Part shown: piece after piece, positions 27,319 to 36,110 of the stretch | Layout of the letters: each line of letters opens with the position of its first letter | Numbering within the stretch: the first letter of the stretch is position 1 | Origin: Pseudonocardiales bacterium | GTDB lineage: Bacteria; Actinomycetota; Actinomycetes; Mycobacteriales; Jatrophihabitantaceae | Reading direction: 5' to 3' | Length of the DNA: 41,532 bases | Assembly: GCA_030840445.1 (NCBI GenBank) | Contig: JAVEEN010000046.1 | Span: 1-41,532, forward strand | The notes under the pieces: generated by a model | Databases searched by the model: none | What the model was told of the DNA's origin: nothing | Seen by the model: only the letters and a program-made list of their open reading frames with translations | Translations under genes and position numbers: made by a program

Positions 27319-27737
27319 CGGTCGTCTGCAGGCCCGGCCTCGACCGCATCCAGATCCGCCGGCCCGAACGCGCGCGGAAGCAGCTCAGCCATGGTCACCG
27401 GTCCGTCCTTGGTCGCCACCAACATGGTCGACCCGCCGTGTTCGAACAGCAACTGCCGGCAGCGCCCGCACGGCATCAGCAGTTCCCCGCGCTGGTCGAC
27501 GCAGGTGAGCGCCACGAGCCTGCCGCCGCCACTGCCGATCAGGGCGGAGACCAGGCCGCATTCGGCGCAGAGTCCCACCCCGTACGAGGCATTCTCCACG
27601 TTGCAACCCGACACCAGGCGGCCGTCGTCCACCAGGGCCGCCGCCCCGACCGGAAACCGGGAATACGGCGCGTAGGCCCGTGCCATGGCAGCTTTCGCTT
27701 CCTGTAGCAGCACATTCCAGCCAGCGTTGTCCGTCAT
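27315..27737 (-). CDS. cdd: Cytidine deaminase
   Basis: YSRFPVGAAAL, NVENASYGVGLCAE, PCGRCRQLLFE. Confidence 0.95.
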   Translation of the reverse strand: MTDNAGWNVLLQEAKAAMARAYAPYSRFPVGAAALVDDGRLVSGCNVENASYGVGLCAECGLVSALIGSGGGRLVALTCVDQRGELLMPCGRCRQLLFEHGGSTMLVATKDGPVTMAELLPRAFGPADLDAVEAGPADDR

Positions 27738-27739
27738 GC

Positions 27740-28990
27740 TCAGTGCCCCTCACCGCGCCGGTAAACCTTGCCGTCAGCCTTCGGCATTCGCAGCCGCTGC
27801 GAAGCGAGCGCCAGCACCAGGATGGTCACCACGTACGGAGTGGTGCCGACCAACTCGTCGGGGACCTTCTTCGTGTCGGCGAACCAGAGCACCGAGAGCA
27901 CCGCGATGACCAGGGCGACCACTGCGATCGCGCGCTGGCCGGTGCGCCACTGCCAGAGCGCGATCAGGGCCAGCGCGATCGCCATCAGCAGCAACAACGC
28001 ATGCACCGCAGCGGAACTACGCAGCTGGATGGCGTCGGTGTAACCGAACAAGCCGGCCCCGGCGGCAAGTGAACCGGGCCGCCAGTTGCCGAAGATCAGC
28101 GCCGCCAGTCCGATGAAACCGCGGCCTCCGGTCTGTCCGTCGCGGAATTGGTGAGCCGAGATGGCCAGCGCGGAACCGCCCAAACCGGCCATGGCACCCG
28201 AGACGACGACGGCGATGTACTTGTACTTGTAGACGTTCACGCCGAGGGATTCGGCCGCATAGGGCGCCTCTCCGCACGAGCGCAACCGCAGTCCGAACGC
28301 GGTTCGCCACAGAATCCAACCGGATACGACCAGCACGACCACCGCGAGCAGCGTCACCAGCGACAGCCGGGTGGCCACTCCCCCGATCAGGCCGGCCAGG
28401 TCGGAGACGGCGAACCAGTGCTTGTCCTCGATCGTGTGCAGCCAATGCGAGAACGGCAGCGTGATGGCCTTGGCATCGTTGATCGGCGGCGACTGTTTCT
28501 GGCCGCCACCCTCATAGTGGGCGAAGGTGACCTTGGTCAGGTAGAGGGCCAGACCCGGAGCGATGATGTTGATAGCGACACCGGAGATGATGTGGTCGAC
28601 ACCGAAGGTGACGGTGGCTATCGCATGGATCAGCCCACCCGCCGCCCCGAGCAGGGTTCCGAAGACCAGGCCGGCCCAAGCGCCATGGTTGTACCCGAGA
28701 AAGCCACAACCCCAGGTGCCGAGGATCATCATGCCCTCGAGCCCGATGTTCACCACACCCGATCGCTCGGCCCATAGGCCGCCCAGACCGGCCAGCCCGA
28801 TCGGTACCGCCGCGGACAGTCCAGCCGCGACCGTTCCGCTACTGGTCAGGTCGTAGCCGCCGGTGAGGGTTCGTACCGCGGACAACACCAGAAAGGCACC
28901 CAGCGCGACCACCAACAGCAACGACGGTGATGTGCGAGAGAACCTTCGCGGCGCAGGCGTCACGGTTTCGGTGACGGTCGAGGTGGTCAC
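27740..28990 (-). CDS. Nucleoside ABC transporter permease (BmpC/NupQ type)
   Basis: Polytopic membrane protein; GGLWAERSGVVNIGLEGMMILG; overlaps the next permease by 4 bp. Confidence 0.9.
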   Translation of the reverse strand: MTTSTVTETVTPAPRRFSRTSPSLLLVVALGAFLVLSAVRTLTGGYDLTSSGTVAAGLSAAVPIGLAGLGGLWAERSGVVNIGLEGMMILGTWGCGFLGYNHGAWAGLVFGTLLGAAGGLIHAIATVTFGVDHIISGVAINIIAPGLALYLTKVTFAHYEGGGQKQSPPINDAKAITLPFSHWLHTIEDKHWFAVSDLAGLIGGVATRLSLVTLLAVVVLVVSGWILWRTAFGLRLRSCGEAPYAAESLGVNVYKYKYIAVVVSGAMAGLGGSALAISAHQFRDGQTGGRGFIGLAALIFGNWRPGSLAAGAGLFGYTDAIQLRSSAAVHALLLLMAIALALIALWQWRTGQRAIAVVALVIAVLSVLWFADTKKVPDELVGTTPYVVTILVLALASQRLRMPKADGKVYRRGEGH

Positions 28991-30177
28991 GCTGTCACCA
29001 CCGGAGCCGACGGCTCGGCCCGTTCAGTAGGTTCACCGGTAGCCAGTTGTGCCGCGACATCCTTCTGCTGCAAGACCAATCGGTATCTCCGGACGAGTTC
29101 GTAGGCGATCACCACGGACAGCAGGATGACCCCCTGCATGATCGCGGCGATCTCGCGGGGCACCCCGATGAAGTCCAGCTGGTTGGCTGATTTGCCGAGG
29201 AAGGACCACAACACCGCCGCCAGCGCCATCCCGATCGGAGAGTTCCGGCCCAGCAGGGCGATGGCGATACCGGCGAAGCCCAGTCCCGACTGTGCCGTCT
29301 GGCTGAAGGTATGGGTCTGCCCCAACAACTCCGGCAGCCCGACGAGCCCAGCCACGCCACCGGACAGCAACATCGCGACCAGGGTCATCCGTTTGACGTT
29401 CACACCGCTGGCCACCGCGGCTTCCTCATTCAGACCCGTTGCCCGGATCCGGAACCCGAAACGGGTCCGGCTGGCGATGAACCAGTACGCGAAGCCCAGA
29501 ACCACCGCGACGATCAGGAAGCCGAAGATCTTGGACTGGGTGCCCGAGTAGCTGATGCCCGGGAATTGGCCGGAGGAGCTGATCGGTTTGGTCTGGATGT
29601 TGTTGCCACTGGACTGGCCCAGCTTGTGCAGCAGATACGAGCCGAGGCCCACCGCGATCGCGTTGAGCATGATGGTCGAGATGACTTCGCTCACGCCGCG
29701 ATAGACCTTGAGCACGCCGGCGATCCCGGCCCAAGCCGCACCGACCAGAACTGCCACCACGACCTCGGCGACGATGTGCAGCGGGCCGCCGCCGGTCAAC
29801 TGACCACCGACATAGGCGGCACCGAGCGCCGCGAGGCTGTACTGCCCTTCGACTCCGATGTTGAACAGATTCATCCGAAAGCCGATGGAAACCGCTACGG
29901 CCGACAGGTAATACACCATCGCCTGGTTGACCATGTCGACGAACGGGGTCGGCTTACCCGCCTGCTTGAACATGGTCTGGAATACGTCGCCCGGACTGTG
30001 GCCGCCCAGGCTCAGAATCACCGAACTGGCCAGCGCGGCGAACAGGATCGCCCCGATCGGGGCCGCGAACCCGAGCAGTACCGAACGCAATGGGTAGCGC
30101 TGGCGCAACCGGTTCACCAAGCCGGTCCTGATCCGGACCTGGCTGCCCGACCCCGGACCATCGTCCCGGCTGGTCAC
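28987..30177 (-). CDS. Nucleoside ABC transporter permease (NupP type)
   Basis: RMNLFNIGVEGQYSLAALGAAYVGG; RATGLNEEAAVASGVNVKR; multi-TM. Confidence 0.9.
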   Translation of the reverse strand: MTSRDDGPGSGSQVRIRTGLVNRLRQRYPLRSVLLGFAAPIGAILFAALASSVILSLGGHSPGDVFQTMFKQAGKPTPFVDMVNQAMVYYLSAVAVSIGFRMNLFNIGVEGQYSLAALGAAYVGGQLTGGGPLHIVAEVVVAVLVGAAWAGIAGVLKVYRGVSEVISTIMLNAIAVGLGSYLLHKLGQSSGNNIQTKPISSSGQFPGISYSGTQSKIFGFLIVAVVLGFAYWFIASRTRFGFRIRATGLNEEAAVASGVNVKRMTLVAMLLSGGVAGLVGLPELLGQTHTFSQTAQSGLGFAGIAIALLGRNSPIGMALAAVLWSFLGKSANQLDFIGVPREIAAIMQGVILLSVVIAYELVRRYRLVLQQKDVAAQLATGEPTERAEPSAPVVTA

Positions 30178-31793
30178 GCGGCACCCGCCGCGGAGCCGGC
30201 CCCGGTCATCGCGGACCCGAGTTCCTCGGCCGTCACGGTCGCGGGGTCGGCCGCGCCGACGAACCTGCCACGAAGGATGACCTGGATCGCATCTGACATT
30301 CCGATCAGTTCCTCCAGATCCGCCGAGATGAGCAGCACGGCCAGACCAGCCGCCCGGGCGTTGCGGACGTGCTCCCAGATGGCGGCCTGGGCTCCGACAT
30401 CAACGCCTCGGGTCGGTTGGGACGCGATCAGCAGCACCGGGCTTCCGGACAGCTCCCGTCCCACGATCAGCTTCTGCTGGTTGCCACCGGACAGGGCGAG
30501 GGCCGGGATGTCGATTCCGGGCGTCCGCACGTCGAACTCGCTCACGATGCGCTCGGTGTCCCGGCGGGCGCCGGCCCGGTCGATCAGCGGGCCCTTGATG
30601 TTCGGCGGCGAGTCCGAGTGCCCGAGCACCCGGTTCTCCCACAGCGAACCCTCGAGAATGAGGCCCTGGCGCTGCCGGTCCTCCGGGATATAGCCGATGC
30701 CGGCCAGCCTGCGCTCACGGGTCGTCTGCCTGGTCAGGTCCGTGCCGTTCAGCGTGATGCGGCCAGACTTCGCCGGCCGGATACCCATCAGCGCCTCGAC
30801 CAGCTCGCTCTGGCCGTTGCCTTCGACGCCCGCGATGCCGAAGACCTGGCCGGCGCGGATATCGAAGCTCACGTCCTGGACGATGTCCCGCCCGTCGGCA
30901 TCGGCCACGGTCAAGCCGGCGACCGATAGCACCACCGTCTCCCGAACCGTGTCGTTCCGGGTCTGCGGGCTGGGTAACTCCGACCCCACCATCATCTCGG
31001 CTAGTTGCCGAGGGGTGATCGAATGCGGATTGGCCGTCCCAACGGTCACCCCGCGACGGATGACCGTAATGTCGTCGGCCACCGAGATGACCTCATCGAG
31101 TTTGTGGGAGATGAACAGGATGGTCAGTCCCTCGCTCTTGAGTTCACGCAGGTTGTCGAACAACTCATCGACTTCGTGGGGAACGAGGACGGCTGTCGGC
31201 TCGTCCAGGATGAGCAGCCGAGCGCCCCGGAACAGGACCTTGGCGATCTCCACCCGTTGCCGGTCACCGACGCCGAGATTCTCCACGAGCTCGTCCGGCT
31301 CGAGATCCAGACCGTAGGTCTTGCTGAGGGCCAGAATCTTCCTGCGGGCGGCGCCGAAATTCAGCGCCCCACGGGCGGTCGGCTCGCTGCCCAGCACGAT
31401 GTTCTCGAGGACGGTGAAGTTGTCGGCCAGCATGAAGTGCTGATGCACCATGCCCACCCCGGCGGCAATGGCGTCCGACGGCGAGTGGAAGGTGACCGGC
31501 TTGCCGCCGATCCGGATCTCGCCCTCGTCGGGACGCAGCATGCCGTAGAGCACCTTCATCAGGGTCGACTTGCCGGCGCCATTCTCCCCGACCACGGCGT
31601 GCACGGTTCCCCGGCGAACAGCGATGTTGACGTCTGAGTTGGCGATCACGCCCGGGAAACGTTTGGTGACGCCCACGACCTCGATGGCCAGGTCCGCGCC
31701 GCCAACAGCGCCGTCACTGCCACTGCCACTGTTGCCACTGCCACTGTTGGTACCGCCGTCGTCACTGGACTGCGGGGCACCCGCAAGTGTCAT
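30174..31793 (-). CDS. Nucleoside ABC transporter ATP-binding protein, two ATPase domains
   Basis: Walker A GENGAGKST, LGVGDRQRVEIAKVL, LDEPTAVL; second ATPase domain with LSGGNQQKLIVGREL and ASQPTRGVDVGA. ATG 31793 preferred to the 32006 ORF start. Confidence 0.92.
   Translation of the reverse strand: MTLAGAPQSSDDGGTNSGSGNSGSGSDGAVGGADLAIEVVGVTKRFPGVIANSDVNIAVRRGTVHAVVGENGAGKSTLMKVLYGMLRPDEGEIRIGGKPVTFHSPSDAIAAGVGMVHQHFMLADNFTVLENIVLGSEPTARGALNFGAARRKILALSKTYGLDLEPDELVENLGVGDRQRVEIAKVLFRGARLLILDEPTAVLVPHEVDELFDNLRELKSEGLTILFISHKLDEVISVADDITVIRRGVTVGTANPHSITPRQLAEMMVGSELPSPQTRNDTVRETVVLSVAGLTVADADGRDIVQDVSFDIRAGQVFGIAGVEGNGQSELVEALMGIRPAKSGRITLNGTDLTRQTTRERRLAGIGYIPEDRQRQGLILEGSLWENRVLGHSDSPPNIKGPLIDRAGARRDTERIVSEFDVRTPGIDIPALALSGGNQQKLIVGRELSGSPVLLIASQPTRGVDVGAQAAIWEHVRNARAAGLAVLLISADLEELIGMSDAIQVILRGRFVGAADPATVTAEELGSAMTGAGSAAGAA
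31720..31749. repeat. 15-bp perfect tandem duplication CCACTGCCACTGTTG x2 within the ATPase N-terminal Gly/Ser linker
   Basis: Copies 31720-31734 and 31735-31749; encodes NSGSG-NSGSG. Confidence 0.9.
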
Positions 31794-31839
31794 TCCGACC
31801 TCCGGAGAAAGCTGGTGACGGCGTTGTGACGAAGCCGAA

Positions 31840-31877
31840 CAGGCCCGGGGTGACAGTAACCAGTCACCCCGGGCCTG
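31840..31877 (-). terminator. Perfect 15-bp stem, 8-nt loop hairpin between bmpA and the transporter ATPase gene
   Basis: CAGGCCCGGGGTGAC-AGTAACCA-GTCACCCCGGGCCTG; begins 16 nt after the bmpA stop codon; no long T-tract. Confidence 0.7.
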
Positions 31878-31893
31878 GGTAGAGCACCCACGA

Positions 31894-32964
31894 TTACGGC
31901 TTGGTGGGAACCGTGATCGTGCCGTCGATGATCTGCTTCTTGAAAGTGTCGATCTTGGCCTTGATGTCATCGATCTGGCCGCCGGACGTGGAGAAGTCCA
32001 CACCACCGGACTTGAGGTCGAAGATGGTGTTGCCCGCCTTGAAAGTGCCCGCCTTCACGGAATCGATGAAGGACCCGACCGCGACGTCGACCCGCTTGAT
32101 CATCGAGGAGATGATGACGCTCTTGACGTCCGCGGCGGCCGATTGGTACTGGTCGGAGTCGACCCCGATGGCCTTGGCGCCCTTGGCCTTGGCTGCCTTG
32201 AACACGCCGGATCCGGAGCCACCAGCAGCGGCGAAGATGACATCGGCGCCGCCATCGTAGATCCCGTTGGCCGCAGTCTCACCCTTGGTGGCGTCGTTGA
32301 AGCCGCCGAAGTCCGGCGGCGTGGTGAGGTACTTGTCGTCGATCTTGACCTGAGGATCTGCGGCCTTTGCTCCGGCGTCGAAACCGGCCTGGAACTTCTG
32401 GATCAGGGCGACGTTCACCCCGCCGATGAAGCCGACGTGGTGCTTGGTGCTCTTCAGCGCCGCAATCGCGCCGACCAGGAACGACCCCTGCTCTTCGGCG
32501 AACGTCAGGTCGGCCAGGTTCGGCGACTGAACCGCGTTGTCGTCGATGATCGCGAACTTGATGCTCGGGTACTTGGGCACCACGGCCTTGACCGCGTTCG
32601 AGTAGGCGAAGCCGACCGCGATGATGGTGGTGTAGCCGTTGTCGGCGAGCTGGGTCAGGCGAGCTTCCTTGTCGGCCTCGGCCTCACCCTGGGCCGCTTC
32701 GAGCTCCTTGACGTCGGCGGCGGCCAGGTTGTACTTGGACTTGGCGGCGTCCAAGCCGGCGGCTGCCGCGTCATTGAACGACTTGTCACCACGGCCACCG
32801 ATGTCGTATGCGAGACCGATCTTGAGTCCGCTGGTGGCGGCGCTTGAACTTCCAGACCCACTCGCGGCCGGAGTCGTCGATTTCGAGTCACTGCCACAGG
32901 CGGCCAGGAGCATCGCTGACGCAGCAATGCTGGCAATGGCTGCCATCCCACGCGATGTGCGCAA
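31894..32964 (-). CDS. bmpA: BMP family nucleoside-binding lipoprotein
   Basis: Lipobox MLLAACGSDS; KIGLAYDIGGRGDKSFNDAAAAGLD, GFIGGV, GVDSDQYQ. TTG start preceded by SD GGGAGGA. Confidence 0.93.
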   Translation of the reverse strand: MRTSRGMAAIASIAASAMLLAACGSDSKSTTPAASGSGSSSAATSGLKIGLAYDIGGRGDKSFNDAAAAGLDAAKSKYNLAAADVKELEAAQGEAEADKEARLTQLADNGYTTIIAVGFAYSNAVKAVVPKYPSIKFAIIDDNAVQSPNLADLTFAEEQGSFLVGAIAALKSTKHHVGFIGGVNVALIQKFQAGFDAGAKAADPQVKIDDKYLTTPPDFGGFNDATKGETAANGIYDGGADVIFAAAGGSGSGVFKAAKAKGAKAIGVDSDQYQSAAADVKSVIISSMIKRVDVAVGSFIDSVKAGTFKAGNTIFDLKSGGVDFSTSGGQIDDIKAKIDTFKKQIIDGTITVPTKP

Positions 32965-33303
32965 GACGGTCCTCCCTCACTTGGTTTCGTCGCGGAGGCA
33001 TGCTGCCCCCGACCGCTCAGCACGTTAGCCTCCAAATGTGACGGCTCAGAAACTCACGCGGGCTTTGTCATCCGATTGTTGTGTGGTGGGTCAGGTACCC
33101 CGGTAGCCCCGGTCGCTTTCGGCGAATCTGCGGTATCCAAGGACCAGATGATCGGCAACATCAGCCAGTGACGGTCAGTCGTCCGCGCCGGTCTCGCGAG
33201 CGCCCGTCGGGGCGTGCGCCCGCCGTCGTTCGGGGCTTTGCGGGCCGTTGTCCGACTGGTCACATCGGCGCGGCTTCTCTCGGCACCTCGCGGACCCCCG
33301 GAC

Positions 33304-33309
33304 TAGGCT
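33304..33309 (+). promoter_or_regulatory. Putative -10 box (TAGGCT) upstream of the sdhC leader
   Basis: ggacTAGGCTcgc; same hexamer as at deoD and upp. Confidence 0.35.
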
Positions 33310-33337
33310 CGCTTCGATTGACCAAGGGACCGCTTCG

Positions 33338-33412
33338 GTGGACCTACTGAACAGACGCATGCTGATCAGACGCATGCTGATCAGACGCATGGAGCTTAAG
33401 GAGACCGCGTGA
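33338..33412 (+). CDS. Putative leader peptide (uORF) overlapping the sdhC start (possible internal start at 33359)
   Basis: GTG GAC CTA CTG AAC AGA CGC ATG CTG ATC AGA CGC ATG CTG ATC AGA CGC ATG GAG CTT AAG GAG ACC GCG TGA; TGA overlaps sdhC GTG (GTGA). Confidence 0.35.
   Translation: MDLLNRRMLIRRMLIRRMELKETA
33352..33390. repeat. 15-bp tandem repeat CAGACGCATGCTGAT (2.6 copies) in the sdhC leader
   Basis: Starts at 33352, 33367, 33382. Confidence 0.95.
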
Positions 33413-33831
33413 GCACCACGGCGACATCGCGCGCACCGGCCAAGACCAAGTTCGGCGGCACGCTGTATCGCGGCCGCGAAGGGATGTGGTCCTGGGTCGC
33501 CCACCGCATCACCGGCGTGCTCACCTTCTTCTTCCTGTTCGCGCACGTGCTGGACACCGCACTGGTCCGGGTGTCACCCGAGTCCTACGACACGGTGATC
33601 GCCACCTACAAGAACCCGTTCGTGAATCTGATGGAGATCGGCCTCGTCGGCGCGGTGCTGTACCACGCTTTGAACGGACTGCGCATCGTCGCGGTGGACT
33701 TCTGGTCTCGCGGACCGCGACTGCAGCGCCAGATGCTGTGGCTCATCGTCGCGGTCTGGGTCCTCGTCATGGTTCCCGGAGCCTTCTTCATGTTCAAGCA
33801 TTCCTTCGAAGTCCTGTTCGGGAGCAAGTGA
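33409..33831 (+). CDS. sdhC: Succinate dehydrogenase cytochrome b556 subunit
   Basis: LYRGREGMWSWVAHRITGVLTFFFLFAHVLDTALV, LYHALNGLRIVAVDFW; SD AAGGAG then GTG. Confidence 0.93.
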   Translation: MSTTATSRAPAKTKFGGTLYRGREGMWSWVAHRITGVLTFFFLFAHVLDTALVRVSPESYDTVIATYKNPFVNLMEIGLVGAVLYHALNGLRIVAVDFWSRGPRLQRQMLWLIVAVWVLVMVPGAFFMFKHSFEVLFGSK

Positions 33832-34253
33832 TGACGAGCAGCCCGGAGCTTGCGCCCACGATCATCGCCCCCCGCACCCCACAGCGGCGTACCCGCGGAC
33901 GCACCAACACCGAGCTCTACGCGTGGCTGTTCATGCGGGTTTCCGGCATCCTGCTGGTCGTCCTGGTTCTCGGCCACTTGTTGATCATGAACATCCTCGA
34001 CGGCGGAGTGCAGCGCATCAACTTCGGCTTCGTGGCCGGCCGTTGGGCATCGCCGTTCTGGCAGGTCTGGGACCTCTTGATGCTGTGGCTGGCCCAGATC
34101 CACGGCACCAACGGACTTCGCACGATCATCAACGACTACACCCGCAAGGACCAGACGAGATTCTGGCTGAAGATGGCGCTGTACACGGCCTCAGCGCTGG
34201 TGATCGCACTGGGCACGCTGGTGATCTTCACCTTCGACCCGAACATCAACTAG
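33831..34253 (+). CDS. sdhD: Succinate dehydrogenase membrane anchor subunit
   Basis: YAWLFMRVSGILLVVLVLGHLLIMNILDGGVQRINFGFVAGRW, HGTNGLRTIINDY. Confidence 0.92.
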   Translation: MTSSPELAPTIIAPRTPQRRTRGRTNTELYAWLFMRVSGILLVVLVLGHLLIMNILDGGVQRINFGFVAGRWASPFWQVWDLLMLWLAQIHGTNGLRTIINDYTRKDQTRFWLKMALYTASALVIALGTLVIFTFDPNIN

Positions 34254-34335
34254 CGATGAGCGGCCGCGGCTGTTAGCCCAACCGCGGGTGACCCAGCGCG
34301 TGGCGGACGAAACTGAAAGCTGAGTCGACGACAAC

Positions 34336-36081
34336 ATGCAGAACCACAAGTACGACGTAGTGATCGTCGGAGCCGGCGGCGCCGGGATGCGGGCCGCCCT
34401 GGAGTCCTCCGGGCGGGCCCGTACCGCGGTCCTGACCAAGCTGTACCCGACGCGATCACACACCGGCGCGGCCCAGGGTGGCATGTGTGCCGCGCTGGCC
34501 AATGTCGAAGAGGACAACTGGGAGTGGCACACCTTCGACACCGTCAAGGGCGGTGACTACCTGGTCGACCAGGACGCCGCCGAGGTGATGTGCAAAGAGG
34601 CCATCGACGCCGTGCTGGACCTCGAGCGAATGGGCCTGCCGTTCAACCGCACACCGGCCGGCCGCATCGACCAGCGCCGGTTCGGTGGCCACACCCGCAA
34701 CCACGGGGAAGCCCCGGTCCGCCGCTCCTGCTATGCCGCCGACCGCACCGGTCACATGATCCTGCAGACGCTGTACCAGAACTGCGTGAAGCAGGGCGTC
34801 GAGTTCTACAACGAGTTCTACGTCCTGGACCTGCTGATGACTCCGAATGCCGAGGGCGTCGAGGTCGCGTCCGGGGTGGTGGCGTACGAGTTGGCGAGCG
34901 GCGAGATCCACGTCTTCAACGCCAAGTCTGTGGTGCTGGCCACCGGCGGTTTCGGCAAGGTGTTCAAGACCACTTCGAACGCCCACACCCTGACCGGGGA
35001 CGGTATGGGTGTGGTGTGGCGTAAGGGCCTGCCGCTGGAGGACATGGAGTTCTTTCAGTTCCACCCGACCGGTCTGGCCGGACTGGGCATCCTGCTGTCC
35101 GAGGCGGCCCGCGGTGAGGGTGCGATCCTGCGTAACGCCGACGGCGAACGGTTCATGGAGCGCTATGCGCCCACCATCAAGGATCTCGCGCCGCGCGACA
35201 TCGTGGCCCGCTCGATGGCCAACGAGGTACGCGAAGGTCGCGGTGCCGGCCCGCACAAGGACTACGTGCTGCTCGACCTGACCCACCTGCCCAAGGAACA
35301 GATCGACTCGAAACTACCCGACATCACCGAGTTCGCCCGGACCTACCTGGGGGTCGAGCCCTACACCGAGCCCGTGCCGGTCTATCCCACCGCGCACTAC
35401 GCGATGGGCGGCGTGCCGACGAACATCGAGGCCGAGGTACTGCGCAACAACACCGATGTGGTGCCGGGGCTCTACGCTGCGGGCGAGGTCGCCTGTGTGT
35501 CCGTGCACGGCTCGAACCGGCTCGGGACGAACTCGCTGCTGGACATCAACGTGTTCGGGCGCCGGGCCGGCATCGCCGCGGCCGAGTACGCGCTCAAGGC
35601 TGACCTGCCCGACCTGCCTCCCGACCCGCAGGTGATGGTGGAGGGCATGGTGACGAAGCTGCTCACCTCGACCGGAACCGAGAAGGTCAACACGATCCGG
35701 ACCGAACTACAGAACACCATGGACCGCAACGCCCAGGTCTTTCGTACCGAGGAGTCCCTCGGCGAGGCCGAACGCGACATCGCCGCGCTGCGCGACCGGT
35801 ATGAGAACGTCGCCATCTCGGACAAGGGGAAGCGATACAACTCCGATCTGCTGGAGGCCATCGAACTGGGCTTCCTACTGGATCTGGCCGAGGTGCTGGT
35901 CATTTCAGCCCGTAACCGCAAGGAATCCCGGGGCGGTCATGCCCGCGAGGACTACCTCGAACGCGATGATGCCAACTACATGCAGCACACCATGGCCTAC
36001 CGTTCCGAGGACGGTGGCGTGAATCTCGACTGGAAACCGGTAGTCGTCACCCGCTACCAACCGATGGCCCGCAAGTACTAG
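34336..36081 (+). CDS. sdhA: Succinate dehydrogenase flavoprotein subunit
   Basis: HKYDVVIVGAGGAGMRAALE, RSHTGAAQGGMCAAL, RRFGGHTRNHGEAPVRRSCYAADRTGH, HYAMGGVPTN, GSNRLGTNSLLD. Confidence 0.98.
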   Translation: MQNHKYDVVIVGAGGAGMRAALESSGRARTAVLTKLYPTRSHTGAAQGGMCAALANVEEDNWEWHTFDTVKGGDYLVDQDAAEVMCKEAIDAVLDLERMGLPFNRTPAGRIDQRRFGGHTRNHGEAPVRRSCYAADRTGHMILQTLYQNCVKQGVEFYNEFYVLDLLMTPNAEGVEVASGVVAYELASGEIHVFNAKSVVLATGGFGKVFKTTSNAHTLTGDGMGVVWRKGLPLEDMEFFQFHPTGLAGLGILLSEAARGEGAILRNADGERFMERYAPTIKDLAPRDIVARSMANEVREGRGAGPHKDYVLLDLTHLPKEQIDSKLPDITEFARTYLGVEPYTEPVPVYPTAHYAMGGVPTNIEAEVLRNNTDVVPGLYAAGEVACVSVHGSNRLGTNSLLDINVFGRRAGIAAAEYALKADLPDLPPDPQVMVEGMVTKLLTSTGTEKVNTIRTELQNTMDRNAQVFRTEESLGEAERDIAALRDRYENVAISDKGKRYNSDLLEAIELGFLLDLAEVLVISARNRKESRGGHAREDYLERDDANYMQHTMAYRSEDGGVNLDWKPVVVTRYQPMARKY

Positions 36082-36097
36082 ACCCGCAAGTACCAGA
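36068..36097. repeat. 15-bp tandem duplication spanning the sdhA stop codon
   Basis: CCCGCAAGTACTAGA / CCCGCAAGTACCAGA (one mismatch). Confidence 0.9.
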
Positions 36098-36110
36098 AAG
36101 GCCGTTTCCC

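Noticed and set aside
29311-30693. 460-aa plus-strand ORF opposite the nucleoside transporter genes
   Set aside because: Antisense shadow; the minus strand encodes motif-bearing permease and ATPase.
34262-34288. CCGCGG...CCGCGG hairpin between sdhD and sdhA as a regulatory element
   Set aside because: Only a 6-bp stem of self-complementary GC hexamers, expected by chance at this GC content.
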